NCBI RefSeq assembly: GCF_023159225.1
Contig: NC_063169.1
Location: 61,529,934-61,593,933, forward strand
Source: Perognathus longimembris pacificus
Taxonomy: Eukaryota; Chordata; Mammalia; Rodentia; Heteromyidae
Direction: 5' to 3'
DNA: 64,000 bases
The notes beneath the pieces are model-generated. The model had not been told where the DNA came from and made no database searches. It saw nothing but the letters and a program-made list of their open reading frames with translations. The position numbers were made by a program, and so were the translations under genes. This document shows positions 34,428-46,223 of this stretch, piece by piece. Position 1 is the stretch's first letter. Every line of letters begins with the position of its first letter.

Positions 34428-34832
34428 AGGCAGGGCTGCCATCATGCTACACCACAGAGTGGCTTCCACGAGAGGAATTGATGGTCTCACAGTTCTGGAG
34501 ACATGAAGTGCAAGATCAGATTATGGGTAGGGTTTGCTCCTGCTGAGCACTGAGGAGAGTCTGCTCCAGGCCTCTCTCCTTGGCTTAAAGGTAGCTCGCT
34601 TTCTATTTACATGGCATTCTCCATGCTCTTGTTTCTCTGTGGCCAAAACAAATAAAAAGAAAATCCCTTTTTGTAAGGCTATTTCTTCTATTGGATTAGG
34701 ACCCATTCTGATAACCCTCTGGTAATTTAATTTCTTCTGCCTATCAGTCTGAGGAACTGTAGTTAGGTATTCAACAGAGGAATCTGAGAATGGGCTATGG
34801 ACAATTTGACCAATAACCCCGGTATGACACAT
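34428..34832 (-). mobile_element. MLT1-like LTR
   Basis: CACAGAGTGGCTTCCACGAG, GGTCTCACAGTTCTGGAGAC, TCTCCTTGGCTTAAAGG and GATTAGGACCCATTCTGATA follow an MLT1 LTR in reverse complement. No internal region nearby. Confidence 0.55.
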
Positions 34833-35639
34833 GGTTCTTTTAAGGACAGATCCTATATTATCAAATCCTAGCAGAGAAACAAAGAAAGGTTTGTGAAGAA
34901 GACCCTGAGGATGATGTCATTCTTAGCAGCATATCACCTGCAGTGATTGAGTAGCACCCTGAACTATGACAAACTGCATCTCAGAGGAGCAGGTCTTTAC
35001 CTGATCTATAGCTACGATCTGAGAAACACTGGATACAATAGACACTGACTTTGTGGATTTGACTTTGGTGCCTCAGAGACCCAAACTTGGGAAAAAAAAA
35101 TTGCTGCATCCCCTGGGGGTAGAGTTTGTGTTTTGGTGTTGGGAACAATGAATAGACAAAGCAAGATAGACACTGGAGAAGTGTTTTCAACCAAGGTCGC
35201 AGCCAGCTAGAAGCATTCCTAGAACTAGAACGTGGACCTCCAGATTCAGGTTATTAAGGCTTTCATCAAAACACACTGTCCTCTACCCAGAGCCTCTCCT
35301 TCCCTACCTTCTCTCTCAAAGTCACCCATGCTCACTAGCAGAATCTCCTCAACCACTTGCATACAAAGAAGAATTTTCTTATTAAACTGGTCCTATGTGC
35401 TTAGTAAGAATGTCATTCACCCCCATGAGCAGGGTGGCAATTCAAAAGGCTCTCCTTTGGTAATTGTTCCTGTCAAACCCAATTCAGTGAAACATGTCTG
35501 GTGGTGGTAGGCAAGTCTCTTATCTTTCAGGTCTATCTTCTTAGCCAAAATTTCCCTTATCAATTTTAATCATCCATATATATTCCAAGTTGTAAAGGAA
35601 GAATTTCACATGACAGGTGAAGTTAGTAGCCATTAGTGA
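34833..35639. other. No gene or clear repeat seen
   Basis: Unique-looking sequence, short open frames only. Confidence 0.45.
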
Positions 35640-35814
35640 TGACTTTTCTTTTCTTTTTCTCTTTCTTCCTTTCTTTTTATTTCTTTGCCCTTCCCTCCTT
35701 CCCTCCTTCCCTCCTTCCCCCTTCCCTCCCTCCCACCAACCCTCCCTTCCTTCCTTCCTTTGCTTCTCTCTTCTCTATCTCTCTCCTCTCTCTCTCTTTC
35801 TCTCTCTCTCTTCT
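35640..35814. repeat. CT / CCTT-rich tract
   Basis: A pyrimidine-rich tract on the tail side of the minus-strand B1-Geo that follows. It is the complement of a GA-rich SINE tail. Confidence 0.9.
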
Positions 35815-36044
35815 GTGCCAGTCCTGGGGCTTGAACTCAGAGCCTGAGCACTATCCCTGAGCTTCTTTTGCTCAAGGCTAGCACTCTACCACTTGAGCCA
35901 TAGCTCCACCTCGGCCTTTGTTGGTGGTTCAGTGCAAATATGAATCTCATAGACTTTTCTGCCCAGGTTGGCTTTAAACCATGATCCTCAGATCTTAGCC
36001 TTCTGTGTAGCTAGGATTATAGGTGTAAGCCACTGGCGCCTGAC
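35815..36044 (-). repeat. B1-Geo SINE
   Basis: CCAGTCCTGGGGCTTGAACT, GCTCAAGGCTAGCACTCTAC, CTCAGATCTTAGCCTTCTGT and AGGATTATAGGTGTAAGCC form the reverse-complement dimer. Confidence 0.85.
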
Positions 36045-36593
36045 TGAATGATGATTTTCAAAAGGAAAAGAATGAAAACCTTTACCTTCTGTTATCAGGT
36101 CTTAGTTATCACATCATCACTAATATTGGAGCCTAAAGTTTTCGGAGTTATCTACAAATAAGCAACCTGTTACCAGGGCAGTGGCTGATCCAGGGCTACT
36201 CCTTTAAAGAAAGATCTAGAAAAAGGTCTCCTTCTGTCCCACTCAGAACCATTAATACCCGTTACAACATTGCTTGAGTTGTTCAGCACATTGCTAAGAC
36301 AAAGAAAGTCTAGCTAGCGATTTGGTCTATCTGTCCCCATGAAAGTAGGAAAAGTAGTAGCCCAGACTTCTTGATGCCTTGATGATTTGTACGTAGCTCT
36401 GTCATCTTCTTTTCATAATGTTAATTCTAAAGAATAGATTGTACTTTGTATATATATATGTATACATACATATACACACAAGCACACATATGTATGTATA
36501 TACACAGGTCCTATAGATTCAGTTCTATATATATTGAATTTAGGGCCCCCTATTTGCTTACTCCAGCCCATTTTTACTTTAATTTTTCAGATA
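36045..36593. other. No gene; TA/CA low-complexity part
   Basis: Unique-looking, with a TATATG/CACA low-complexity part at about 36449-36510. Confidence 0.45.
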
Positions 36594-36608
36594 GGGTCTT
36601 GTACTTTT

Positions 36609-36814
36609 TTTTTTTTTTTTTTGGCCAGTCCTGGGGCTTGGACTCAGGGCCTGAGCACTGTCCCTGGCTTCTTTATGCTCAAGGCTAGCACTCTGCCACT
36701 TGAGCCACAGCGCCACTTCTGGCCATTTTCTGTATATGTGGTGCTGGGGAATCGAACCCAGGGCCTCATGTATATGAGGCAGGCACTCTTGCCACTAGGC
36801 CATATCCCCAGCCC
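36609..36814 (-). repeat. IDL-Geo SINE, young subfamily
   Basis: GGCCAGTCCTGGGGCTTGGA, GAGCCACAGCGCCACTTCTG, GGGGAATCGAACCCAGGGCC and CACTCTTGCCACTAGGCC. An exact 15-bp target-site duplication GGGTCTTGTACTTTT lies at 36594-36608 and 36815-36829. It ends in TTTT, as expected for L1 endonuclease cutting at TT/AAAA on the other strand. Confidence 0.95.
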
Positions 36815-36860
36815 GGGTCTTGTACTTTTGCCTAGGTCAGTCTTAAAATATAATCCTCCA

Positions 36861-37840
36861 TCCACTGCCTAACGTATGAAACTGTAACCTCTCTGTACAT
36901 CAGTTTGATAATAAAAATTTAAAAAAAGAAAATGTGGTATATACCCACAATGAAATTCTGTACTTACATCAGAAAGAATGATTTTGTACCGTTTGTAAGG
37001 AAATGGAAAGACTTAAAAAAATTGTATTAAACAAAGCCAGAGTCAAAGAAACATAGGTTACATGGTTTCCCTCATTTGTTGTAACTAGAAAGAGTCTATA
37101 AATCTATAAGTAAACACACTGCATGATAAAAGACAAAAAATATACATGAACATGATAAAACACAGAACTCTAGACATTCACACAGTGAGACCAAAGGAAG
37201 ATTTTTTAGAAGATTACAGAGGTTCAATAGCTTTGGGAATGATTATATAAAATGATTTGTAGTGGCTGGGATTGTGGCTTAGTGGTAGAGTGCTTACCTA
37301 GCATGAACGGAGCCCTGGGTTTGATTCCTCAGCCAGAAAAAGCCAGAAGTGGTGCTGTGGCTCAAGAGGTAAAGTGCTAGTCTGGAGAGAAAAAAAAAGC
37401 CAGGGACAGTGCTCAGGCCCTGAATCCAAGCTCCAGGACTGGCAAGAAAAGGAAAAGAAAACAGAAAAGAAAATGATGTTTATCAAAATGAACTCCAAGT
37501 AATGGACACAAGATTTTCTGTTATTTTGCTTCTTTTTTTTCCCCCTTATGTTGTTGCTGTTTTGCATTTCTGTAGCTTTTGTCTTGTATGTAAGTGTATA
37601 TTTTGGGGGAAAGATGAGAGGGAACACATAAATGGTGCGACAAAAGGTGAACAAATGCAGCACTGATACTCACTAGACACTATGTTGAAAATCAACTTTA
37701 CAACTTGTGAGAGGAGGTTCAGAGAGAAAACTGGGAGGAAGAATTGGCACTGTTCAAAAGAAGTGAACATATGTAACTGTAACCACTTTGTACATCACCT
37801 TTACTACAACAATAAAATTTTAAAGAAGAAAAACTATATT
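36861..37840 (+). mobile_element. 5'-truncated L1 with duplicated 3' end
   Basis: Flanked by an exact 12-bp duplication TATAATCCTCCA (36849-36860 and 37841-37852). It starts with an L1 3'-terminal fragment (AACTGTAACCTCTCTGTACA, then an A-rich run to about 36930). It continues with ORF2-end-like sequence (ATGTGGTATATACCCACAAT, GGTTACATGGTTTCCCTC) and ends with a second copy of the same 3' terminus (AACTGTAACCACTTTGTACA). It is interrupted by an IDL-Geo. No intact frame. Confidence 0.7.
37263..37446 (+). repeat. IDL-Geo SINE in L1
   Basis: GGCTGGGATTGTGGCTTAGT, TTTGATTCCTCAGCC and Geo (GGCTCAAGAGGTAAAGTGC) form the dimer. Part of the ID 3' end is missing. AAAATGATTT-like repeats flank it. Confidence 0.85.
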
Positions 37841-37923
37841 TATAATCCTCCAATCTCTACTTTCCAAAGGTTATGATGCCCAGATCAGTAGATATACATT
37901 TTTTTAGTTTAAAAAAAAATTTT

Positions 37924-38120
37924 GCCAGTCCTGGAGCTTGAACTCAGAACTTGGACACTGGACACTGTCCCTGAGCTTCTTTTGCTCAAAGTTAGCCCTC
38001 TACCACTTGAGCCACAGCACCATTTCCAGCTTTTCCTGCTTATGTGGTACTGAGGAATTTAACCCAGGGCTTCATGCACACGCTAGGCAAGCACTCTACC
38101 ACTAGGCCACATTCCCAGCC
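37924..38120 (-). repeat. IDL-Geo SINE
   Basis: GCCAGTCCTGGAGCTTGAAC, a small GGACACT duplication, GAGCCACAGCACCATTTCC and TAGGCCACATTCCCAGCC mark an older-type copy. Confidence 0.88.
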
Positions 38121-38731
38121 CTGGCTATCCATTTTTTAATAACCTACAGTTTGATTATTTGCTGATGTGATTTACCTCTAAACTTCTCTGTGTGAAAGAA
38201 ATGCCACGCAAAATTTTCTTTTAATATTTTCAATGACCATAAAGGACTTAGATTAAAAAGGAAGGTTCTGTTCAATGCTTGAAGTTTGTCTTTGGATGCT
38301 CTTAAACACGGGTGATTTGAGAACCTCTTTCCTTTCAGAGTTGTTATGTTGAGTTAATTTTTGTTCAGCTCTAGCTAGGAATTTTCAGACATTAAAAGCT
38401 GGTGGATGGGCGGTCACTCAGAACAGAGGGTGTGCTAAGACACACAGTTCATGCCGTGTCAACACTAAACTTAACTGTGTGAAATGGATTTCTGGATGTT
38501 TCTCAAAACATCCTCCCCTTCCTTTTCTCAAGCCAAGAAAACTCCGAAGCAGAACAATTCAATTTATGAAAGGGAAAAAAAAAAAACCAACAACTAAACT
38601 CAGCAGAACATAATGTAAAGATGGTGTTGATGTACAGAGAGGAAACATTTTTGATCCCAGATGGACATTACTAAAATATCTGTTCAAACATTGTGAGCTT
38701 ATACGTCTGTGCATGTGCATGTGTGCGCACT

Positions 38732-38778
<47 letters not shown>

Positions 38779-40187
38779 CTCCTGAGTGGTGCTTGCCAGC
38801 TTTAGTTTCACCGTCTGAGAATCGTGAAGAGCAAAACTTGCTTTGTGTCGCAGTCATTGTACGTTAAGGCTTGGAGGGAACCCCAGTGAGGCCTCAGGAA
38901 GCAGTTCCTGCTCTTGGACTGATCACCCTGAAGGCGATTTGCTGCAGAGCTGATCATCTCTAGGGCTCCACACGCGTCTCACATCTGCCCGGAATTGAAA
39001 ACAGACTCCATTAAGATCCTTACATCAGTGCTGTGATGTGTGAGTCAGAGAGGAAGTTGGGGGGACCATTCGAATGTATGGCCCACCAGACCACAAACAG
39101 CGCTCTTCATGGAGGATCAAGATGACAGGGTACGTAGGCCGTTCATTCTTGAAGGTTAGGGCTTTTCTTTGGTGTCCTTCTGACACTTAAGCAGCAAGAT
39201 TTGGGAGGGGACATTCGTGGGAAATTGTTGGCCTAGGGACATTTTCATAATCAATCCAAATTCCTAGACACTCAGAATCCTCTGCTGCAGAATTCCTCTG
39301 ATACAGTTTGCTATTTTTTGTGATTTGCCTTTTATTGTAGAAAATATAGCAATACAGTTATGTAGATATTTCTTTTCATGTAAGACTCTAAGAGAGGTGT
39401 TTTTTTTTTTTAAGAAAAAGGAGAAATTTTTACTGTTAAGCACCAGAGCTTTTCCACCCTTGTTTATCTATGACATTTTTTAAGAAGATTTTTCACTCTT
39501 GCTAAGAATAAAAGCTGGAACTGTGTACTGCATATTACAAACCTCTGGGGGCCAGGTTTATCAGTTTAACTCTTCAGCATCTAATATTTTACTGAAGGAG
39601 TTTTCCTTCTCAGCCTGTTGAACAGCTTTGTTTCTGTCTTCTCTGTAGAAGCAGTATTTGACAGGGTAAAAAGCTTTGGCTTTTTAATTTAAAAAAAAGA
39701 AGAAATTAGATTTGCTCATGAAAGAAGAAAGGGAAAGAGTTATAGTCACAAGGGCCCATGGGCCAAGCAGTGGAATACCTGGAGTCTGAGACTTTCAGCC
39801 TGACTCTGGGCCCCTTCGAGCTCCTTCTCTGGGTCTGGATGGGACACTGGTACATGGAAGTCTGTCAGGTTGGCTTCTAGAATTCTGTTCTGCTCACATT
39901 TCTGATGAGGCGAGGACATTGTCTGCTACAGTTTGTGTCCAATAAATGCCTCTTGGATGGAAATAGAATAATGGAAGAGGATTCTGGAAGAAATGTTAAG
40001 TTTGGACACATGCTGCTACTAAGCCTGTGCTTGAGTAAATTTCTACTCTCCTTCTTGGGAAGGGAAAACCAGAAGTAAAGAACAGGGCATGATGGGTAAC
40101 TGAGAGAAAGGAACCAGAGTACAAATCAGAGTAACTTTGTATGAAGTGCTAGGTGCTGTACTGCTGGGTTTGTCTGTTGTTTTGGAG
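38121..40187. other. No gene; CA array and AP-1/ETS words
   Basis: A CA array lies at 38735-38776. TGAGTCA (39041-39047) followed by AGGAAGT is an AP-1/ETS-like pair. Otherwise unique-looking. Confidence 0.45.
38735..38776. repeat. CA microsatellite
   Basis: Perfect (CA)n of about 40 bp. Confidence 0.95.
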
Positions 40188-40202
40188 TGTGTGTGTGTGT
40201 GT

Positions 40203-40234
<32 letters not shown>
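40188..40234. repeat. TG microsatellite
   Basis: (TG)n with one GAG interruption, on the tail side of the minus-strand B1-Geo that follows. Confidence 0.93.
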
Positions 40235-40453
40235 ATTCCAATACTGAGGCTTAAACACAGTGCCAGGTGCTGTCCCTTAGCTTTTTCTTTTAAAGCTGGT
40301 ATTCTACCACTTGAGCCACAGCTCCACGTCTGGCTTTTTGGTGGTTAATTAGAGTCTCATGGACTTTCCTGCCTAGGCTGGCTTCTTCCTTAGATCCTCA
40401 GATCTCAGTCTCCTAAGGAGCTAGGATGACAGGCGTGAGCCACTGGTGCCTTG
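40235..40453 (-). repeat. B1-Geo SINE
   Basis: CCAATACTGAGGCTTAAACA, CTACCACTTGAGCCACAGCT, CTCAGATCTCAGTCTCCTAA and GGATGACAGGCGTGAGCCAC. Confidence 0.85.
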
Positions 40454-41069
40454 CTTGTAGTTTGAACAAAGTAAAAATCCTGCAATGTGAGTCTTCAGGG
40501 GTAACAGTTGTACCCCAAGCAAGGGTTTGGGAGCCCAGAGAACCTGGGATGGGATAAGATGGACAGACACTGGGTCCTATTTTCCCTTCAGTTGGGCACA
40601 GCTGTGCTGAGCAAAGGTGTTCTGACAGCACAAAGCCCCTTTTGTTCCATGTGCTTCCCATGGTCTTCCAAACAACGGGCTGCGAGCAGCCCAGCTGGCA
40701 GGTAGCTTTGTCCGTCCAGATGCCAACACTGCTCCCTCTTGACAAGTTGCCCACCACTCTTGAAAGACCAAAGGTTTTTTGGATGCCAAATTTTGACTGG
40801 AAACTGTGTCATGGGACTGTGCCCTCTTAATCCCAGCAAGACAGAGGCTTGCTTTTAGAAAAGGAAGCAAGCACATTTGGGGTTTGGTGCTGGAGGATGC
40901 AAAAAGATGTATTGATCAACTCTGACAGAAAGAGGAATTATCAGACTCAGAAAAAAATCCTCCCTGTGCGAAGGCGAACAAAGAATGAGCATAGATTCAA
41001 GAGGCATGGCTCTGGGAATCAGCGTTATTTATGAGAGATCATTGTACATATATCTATCTTAATTTTTTT

Positions 41070-41293
41070 TGTCAGTCATGGGGCTTGAACTTAAGGCCTG
41101 GGCACTGTCTCTGAGCTTTTTCACTCAAGGCTAATACTCTACCACTTTGAGCCACAGCACCACTTCCGGGTTTCTGGTGGTTAGTTGGAAATATCTCACA
41201 GACTTTCCTGCCCTGGCTGGCTTTGAACCACATCCTCAGATCTTAGTATCCTGAGTAGCTAGGATTACAGGCACGAGCCACTGGCTCCCAGCT
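41070..41293 (-). repeat. B1-Geo SINE
   Basis: GTCAGTCATGGGGCTTGAAC, CTACCACTTTGAGCCACAGC, CTCAGATCTTAGTATCCTGA and AGGATTACAGGCACGAGCC. Confidence 0.85.
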
Positions 41294-42175
41294 CATATAT
41301 CTTACTTTAACAAACCTACTTAATCTATCTAGTTAATTTCTCAAGCCCAGAGGATTTGGGAAGAAAATAAAAGCAGTGTAGCAAAATCTTCCTAGGTAAC
41401 TCCCGGACTGTGATTTTCACTCCTTTTCTCTCAAGTAAAAGCCACATCCAGAACCCCTCTGCCTCTTGATCATCAGCAAAGTAACCAGTTCTTCATCAGT
41501 CCACATCCTTTCATTGGCCTTTCTTTCACTTACCGCGCCATATTTGAACATCACATGTTAGATGATATACTGTCAATACGCTATTGCAACCATCCCAATT
41601 CCCAGACTCGTTGCTCTTCAGAAACTCTGTAAACCACTATTGGGAATTCAGGACACATTATCCCCCAGAAACAAGGTTAGGCTCCTAGCTCAACTCTTGA
41701 ATGCAAATTATTCTAAAATAGAATTTTCTACAAGCTTCAGGAAAAGGACAAGAAAGGAATTCTGTCATTATGTCTAAGGACATTGGACAATAAGTTTTAC
41801 AATGAACTACATTAAAGTTTTTGAGAGCATTTTTAATAGAATTCATTCTTGGCCATGCTTATATTGGCTTTTATTGACTAGGCCCTAACTACCTACCCCA
41901 GGTACTTTGTCTTCTCTCAGTCCCTCAGATGGTAGCCTGGGCAGGAGACCAGGCAAATTATTTGTATGTACTTTTCCACTTGTGGTTTCTTTTCCTCTTG
42001 TAATTGCTGGCCAACGCTTTATCAATTCAGACATCAACACAGTTAAAACTCCTCTGTGATACCCCAAATCCCTACCTCTCTACTGCCCTGATTAAAAAAA
42101 AAAACAAAAAACACTGAGAAATTTTGCACATAACTTCAGATGGTTCTCAAGTACTATGGACCTTGGCTTAAAAAA
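41294..42175. other. No gene or clear repeat seen
   Basis: AT-rich unique-looking sequence, short open frames only. Confidence 0.45.
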
Positions 42176-42275
42176 ATTCTTGTTCTGGTTTGTGGCATAT
42201 GCTTGTGATCCCAGTGCCAGAACTGAGGGAGGAGAGCCACAAGTTCAAGGTCAGCTTTTGCTATATAGGAGGAGA
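42176..42275 (+). repeat. B1 monomer SINE
   Basis: GGCATATGCTTGTGATCCCA, GAGCCACAAGTTCAAGGTCA and GCTATATAGGAG follow B1 order without a Geo half. Confidence 0.6.
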
Positions 42276-42451
42276 AAGAGAAGGGAGATGGGAAGGAGGA
42301 TAGAGGACATAAGGAATCTTTGGAAACTCCTTTCCCCATTTCTCCTTCATTTCCAGGCCATCTGTATGTTTATACTTACCAACTAAAGTGAAATTTGTTT
42401 ATGTGTTGCCTCTTCACTTTACTCGGAACTAGTTGAACACAGGGATTTTAG

Positions 42452-42545
42452 GCTTGAGGCATGGCTCAAACATGCTCAAGTGATAGAGCACCTACCAAGC
42501 AATGATGAGGCCCTGAGTTCAAATTCCAATATCACACTAAAAAGG
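42452..42545 (+). repeat. Geo-like or ID-like monomer
   Basis: GGCATGGCTCAAACATGCTC, AAGTGATAGAGCACCTACC and GAGGCCCTGAGTTCAAATTC share the Geo/ID right-end pattern. The left part is missing. Confidence 0.5.
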
Positions 42546-42617
42546 AAAAAGACAGGGATTTCTTCAGAACTTATTGTAAAAAAAAAAAAAAAGAGGGAAA
42601 GTTTGGGCAGTCCGATA

Positions 42618-43102
42618 GATGAATATGTGACTAGATGAGAGATGAATGATGGGGAAATGATTGCAAGGATAGATGGATGGAAGGATGATGATTAGATGGA
42701 AGAATGGAGGATAACAGGATAGATGATTAAATAGATGGATGGAGAGATGGTTGGATGATGCTTGAATGGATGGATGGATGAATGGATGATTGGATAGATG
42801 GTGGGTGATTAGATAGATGGATGCAAAAATGGAGAGATGTGTGTCATATTATTGGATGGATGGAGGTGTGCAGATGATGATTACATAGAAGATATATAGA
42901 TGATAATTGTATGGATGACGGGCTATTGGATAGGTGGATGGATGGTGGAGGATGGTTAGATGGGTGGATGGATGGATGGAAGAGGGATAGGTGAGAGTTG
43001 GATAGGTGATGGATGATTTGGTGGATGGATAGAGAGATGGAAAGATGGGTGGAGGACTGCTAGATGGATAGACAGATGAATGATGATTGGATGGATGATT
43101 GG
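42618..43102. repeat. GGAT/GATG-type satellite
   Basis: About 485 bp built from loosely repeated GATGGATG, GATTGGATG and GATAGATGG words with no strict period. It is a degenerate tetranucleotide array. Confidence 0.9.
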
Positions 43103-43284
43103 AGTGCTAGAAAAGAAATGGTTTATTTAGAAAAGGATGAAGATCTGCATAGAAATTTGTACAGAATTATGAGTAAGAATTTTTAACGTTTCAGAAATAT
43201 GAGTTGATGGAGTTGGTCAATCTTTATTTTGCTTCTATTTTTTTATGTGGGAAGAGACTAGATCTGAGAGTCAGAACATACGGG

Positions 43285-43440
43285 TTCCAGTCAGAACATG
43301 CAGATTCTGGCTCTCTGTTTGTCGGTGGGGTAGCCTTGAGTAAGCTATTTCCCTTTCTATTGCTAACTTCCTTCATCTGTAAGATGGGAGTAATATATTC
43401 CCTCAAGCAGAGTTGTAAGAATTAAGTGATAATCCCTGAG
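43285..43440 (+). repeat. MIR ancient SINE
   Basis: ATGCAGATTCTGGCTCTCTG, AGCCTTGAGTAAGCTATTTC, CTTCATCTGTAAGATGGGAG and TTGTAAGAATTAAGTGATAA follow MIR order. Confidence 0.7.
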
Positions 43441-44083
43441 AAGGAGCTATGCAAGTTCAAGCCATTGGAGGTAGATGATAAATGTTAGTAAAATAACGAA
43501 TCTAAAGCTAAAGAGACAGGGTGTTTTTCAACCAAAAGGGCCCTGGACCGCTTTGTCCAGCCTTAGACTCCTTCCTTTTATTGTTAGGTTGTTATCACTT
43601 TAAAAATTATTATTTTAATTATCTTCAAGTAGTTGTACAGAGGGGGTTTTAGTCAGCATGTCAGTGTTTGTGTATGATGGAGTTGTTCTCATTTGACGCA
43701 ATATATTGATTAGCCTGACTCTGCCTTTTATCACCACTTCCCATGGCACTTGTGTGATCAAAATTTTAAAAACCAAACCGTAGAAGAGTGAGGACAAGGA
43801 AGGAGTTCAGAAAATTACTTTTAAGTATAAGAAAGGGAATTTACTAAGGAGTGATGGAGTACGCCAAGAAAATGGGAAGGAGGCTGAGGATAGCTGAGGA
43901 TACTGTGTATCCTGCAAGTGACCACAAAGGAAAGACAAGAGAAACTCACAGTGGAGAAACTGCAATCTCAGAGCTATAAAAGGAGTGATTGTTCATTTAA
44001 ATATACACACCTTCCAGTATATGCCTGAGCATTTATAACCCAAGCAGTGACATGTACCACAAACCTCACAGAAAAAAATACTA
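43441..44083. other. No gene; possible L1 3' relic inside
   Basis: At 43598-43755 a T-rich part (TTTTAATTATCTTCAAGTAG, GTTTTAGTCAGCATGTCAG) recalls a reverse L1 3' UTR. The rest is unrecognised. Confidence 0.35.
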
Positions 44084-44281
44084 GGGCTGGAAATATGGAT
44101 TAGTGGTAGAGTGCTTGCCTAGCATGCATGAAGCCCTGGGTTCGATTCCTCAGCACCACATACACAGAAAAAGCAGATGTGGCCCTGTGGCTCCAAGTGG
44201 TAGAGTGCTAGCCTTGAGCGGAAGACTCAGGGACAGCGCCCAGGCCAAGTTCAAGCCCCACAACTGACAAAAAAAGAAAAA
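44084..44281 (+). repeat. IDL-Geo SINE
   Basis: GGGCTGGAAATATGGATTAG, GGTTCGATTCCTCAGCACCA, GGCTCCAAGTGGTAGAGTGC and AAGTTCAAGCCCC. Older-type copy. Confidence 0.9.
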
Positions 44282-44383
44282 AGCAAAGAAAGTTTTGCTT
44301 ATTCTGCTTTTATCTCCTAGATTGAGTTTGACAGATTCAAGTTCTAAATTCATTTCATTATTCTTTTTAATTTATTTTGTTTT

Positions 44384-44613
44384 ATTTTGATGCTGGTACT
44401 GGGGTTTGAACTCAGGACCTGAGCACTGTTCTTGACAATTTTTTGCTCAAGGCCGGATCTCTACTACTTGAACCACAGTTCCACCTCCAGGTTTTGGGTG
44501 CTGGAAATAAAGAATCTCACAGATTTTACTTCCTGGGCTAGCTTTGAACGATGATCATTAGATCTCAATCTCCTTAGAAGCTAGAATTGCAGGCATGAGC
44601 CATCGGCACAAGG
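44384..44613 (-). repeat. B1-Geo SINE
   Basis: GGTACTGGGGTTTGAACTCA, GCTCAAGGCCGGATCTCTAC, TTAGATCTCAATCTCCTTAG and GAATTGCAGGCATGAGCCAT. Diverged. Confidence 0.78.
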
Positions 44614-45065
44614 CCTAAATCCATTATTTTTATCCTATTATTGCCCAAATTGTCTTGCACAAGTTGATCCCATTTTCTCATATCACTTTTTTAAATAGTT
44701 GAGACATTCTACAAATTTAGCAAATCAGATCCAAGGATTTGTTAAGCAGAGAGAATGAATGGAGGCCTACCTTCTTCCTATCTGTTTCAATTGTTGTAAG
44801 CATTTCTATAATAAGTGAAGTCACTGTGCATATGTTTTGAGGTAATCTGATTCTTTGGCTATCTCAATAGAATGTTAAGTCATTCACATGACTCACTGAT
44901 GTTTTAGTGTCAGAGGGTTGTCAGGAAGTTTAGGTTGCCTCTGAACATCTACTCAGTGGCTCACTCTTACTCTTGATTTTGCAGAACAGGAAACATCATA
45001 CATCCTATTTAGAATCAGAAAAAATCAGAAGCCAGAAGGAGCTGGATGAGAGAGAGATGAAAAAG

Positions 45066-45106
<41 letters not shown>

Positions 45107-46213
45107 CATAATGAGTGAATTACAAAGGTCTTTGACCCCATCTTTTTCCCCTCACTCTTGCCTGGTTGAAGAACATCTTAGCTAAAAGCCCATTTGTGTG
45201 AATTCAATCCCCTTTGGAGCATGTGTACATCTGTTCAGGTGTCCTAGAAATAAATATTAAATTAAGTGTTAATTTAATTTAGATTCTGAATAAAAGGCTG
45301 ACTAAAAAGAGCTGCACTGTCCACAAAGTAGGTCAACCAGAAAAAGACCTTTGAGTATACAAAATAATCCCATCCTTTAAAAACGAAATCTGGAAAGTTC
45401 AATAAATACCTAATATAAATACAAAATTAATTTGGTTGTACCTTCATCAGGAAATGGCTCCAAAGTTCTAAGAGAATTTAAAACACTGAAATAAACTCTG
45501 GAGACTTAAATAGAGGCTGCATTTTAAGCGAACTCTTCATTGGCCAAATAGATCTTGAAGAAACTAGTCTTAACCAGTTGTCTACCTGGAGAGCTTTCAT
45601 GAGAATAGGAAGACAAATAATAAATATAAAATCTCAACGCCTAAGGACTAAAATAAATACTCAACAAGAGTTGTTGAATAAATGCTGAGCACTTTTGGAA
45701 TAACTTAGATGGGCCAATTCAGCTATCTTCTTAGACCCTATTTCCACGGATAGTTATTATTATGGGTCATTCTCAGATTGCTTATAAATAACACCTCCTA
45801 GAAAATATAAGTCTCATGGTGGGGGGGGGGGGGTCCAAGGTTCTGAGACTTGTTTCCTAACCTCTTACCAAAGGGTAGTGTTAGAATTATGACTAGGTTT
45901 CTCTGATGACTAAAGGAGATCATGTCCATCCATCTATCCATTCATCCATCCATCCATTTGTCCTTAAAAAAAATGGATTAATGCATTTCCAATGTGACCA
46001 GTATTGTTTTCAAGCTTGGGAAATAGTGGAAATCAGGAATGGATGAATCACTAAATGAGAAGAGAAATGCAGTGTGTGGGGGGGTGCTAAGGTAGAAGAT
46101 GAAATGCCATCTTTTGCTTTAGTAAGTCAGTAGATGGAAACATTTATTCTGTTTAATAGAATAAAACTATCACCCAATTCCAGAACCAAAATAAAGTCTA
46201 ATGGTTTTTAAGA
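44614..46213. other. No gene; short simple repeats only
   Basis: Contains a (GA)n run at 45068-45106, a G run near 45818-45832 and a short ATCC run near 45926-45958. Otherwise AT-rich and unrecognised. Confidence 0.45.
45068..45106. repeat. GA microsatellite
   Basis: Near-perfect (GA)n. Confidence 0.95.
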
Positions 46214-46223
46214 AGTCAATAAC

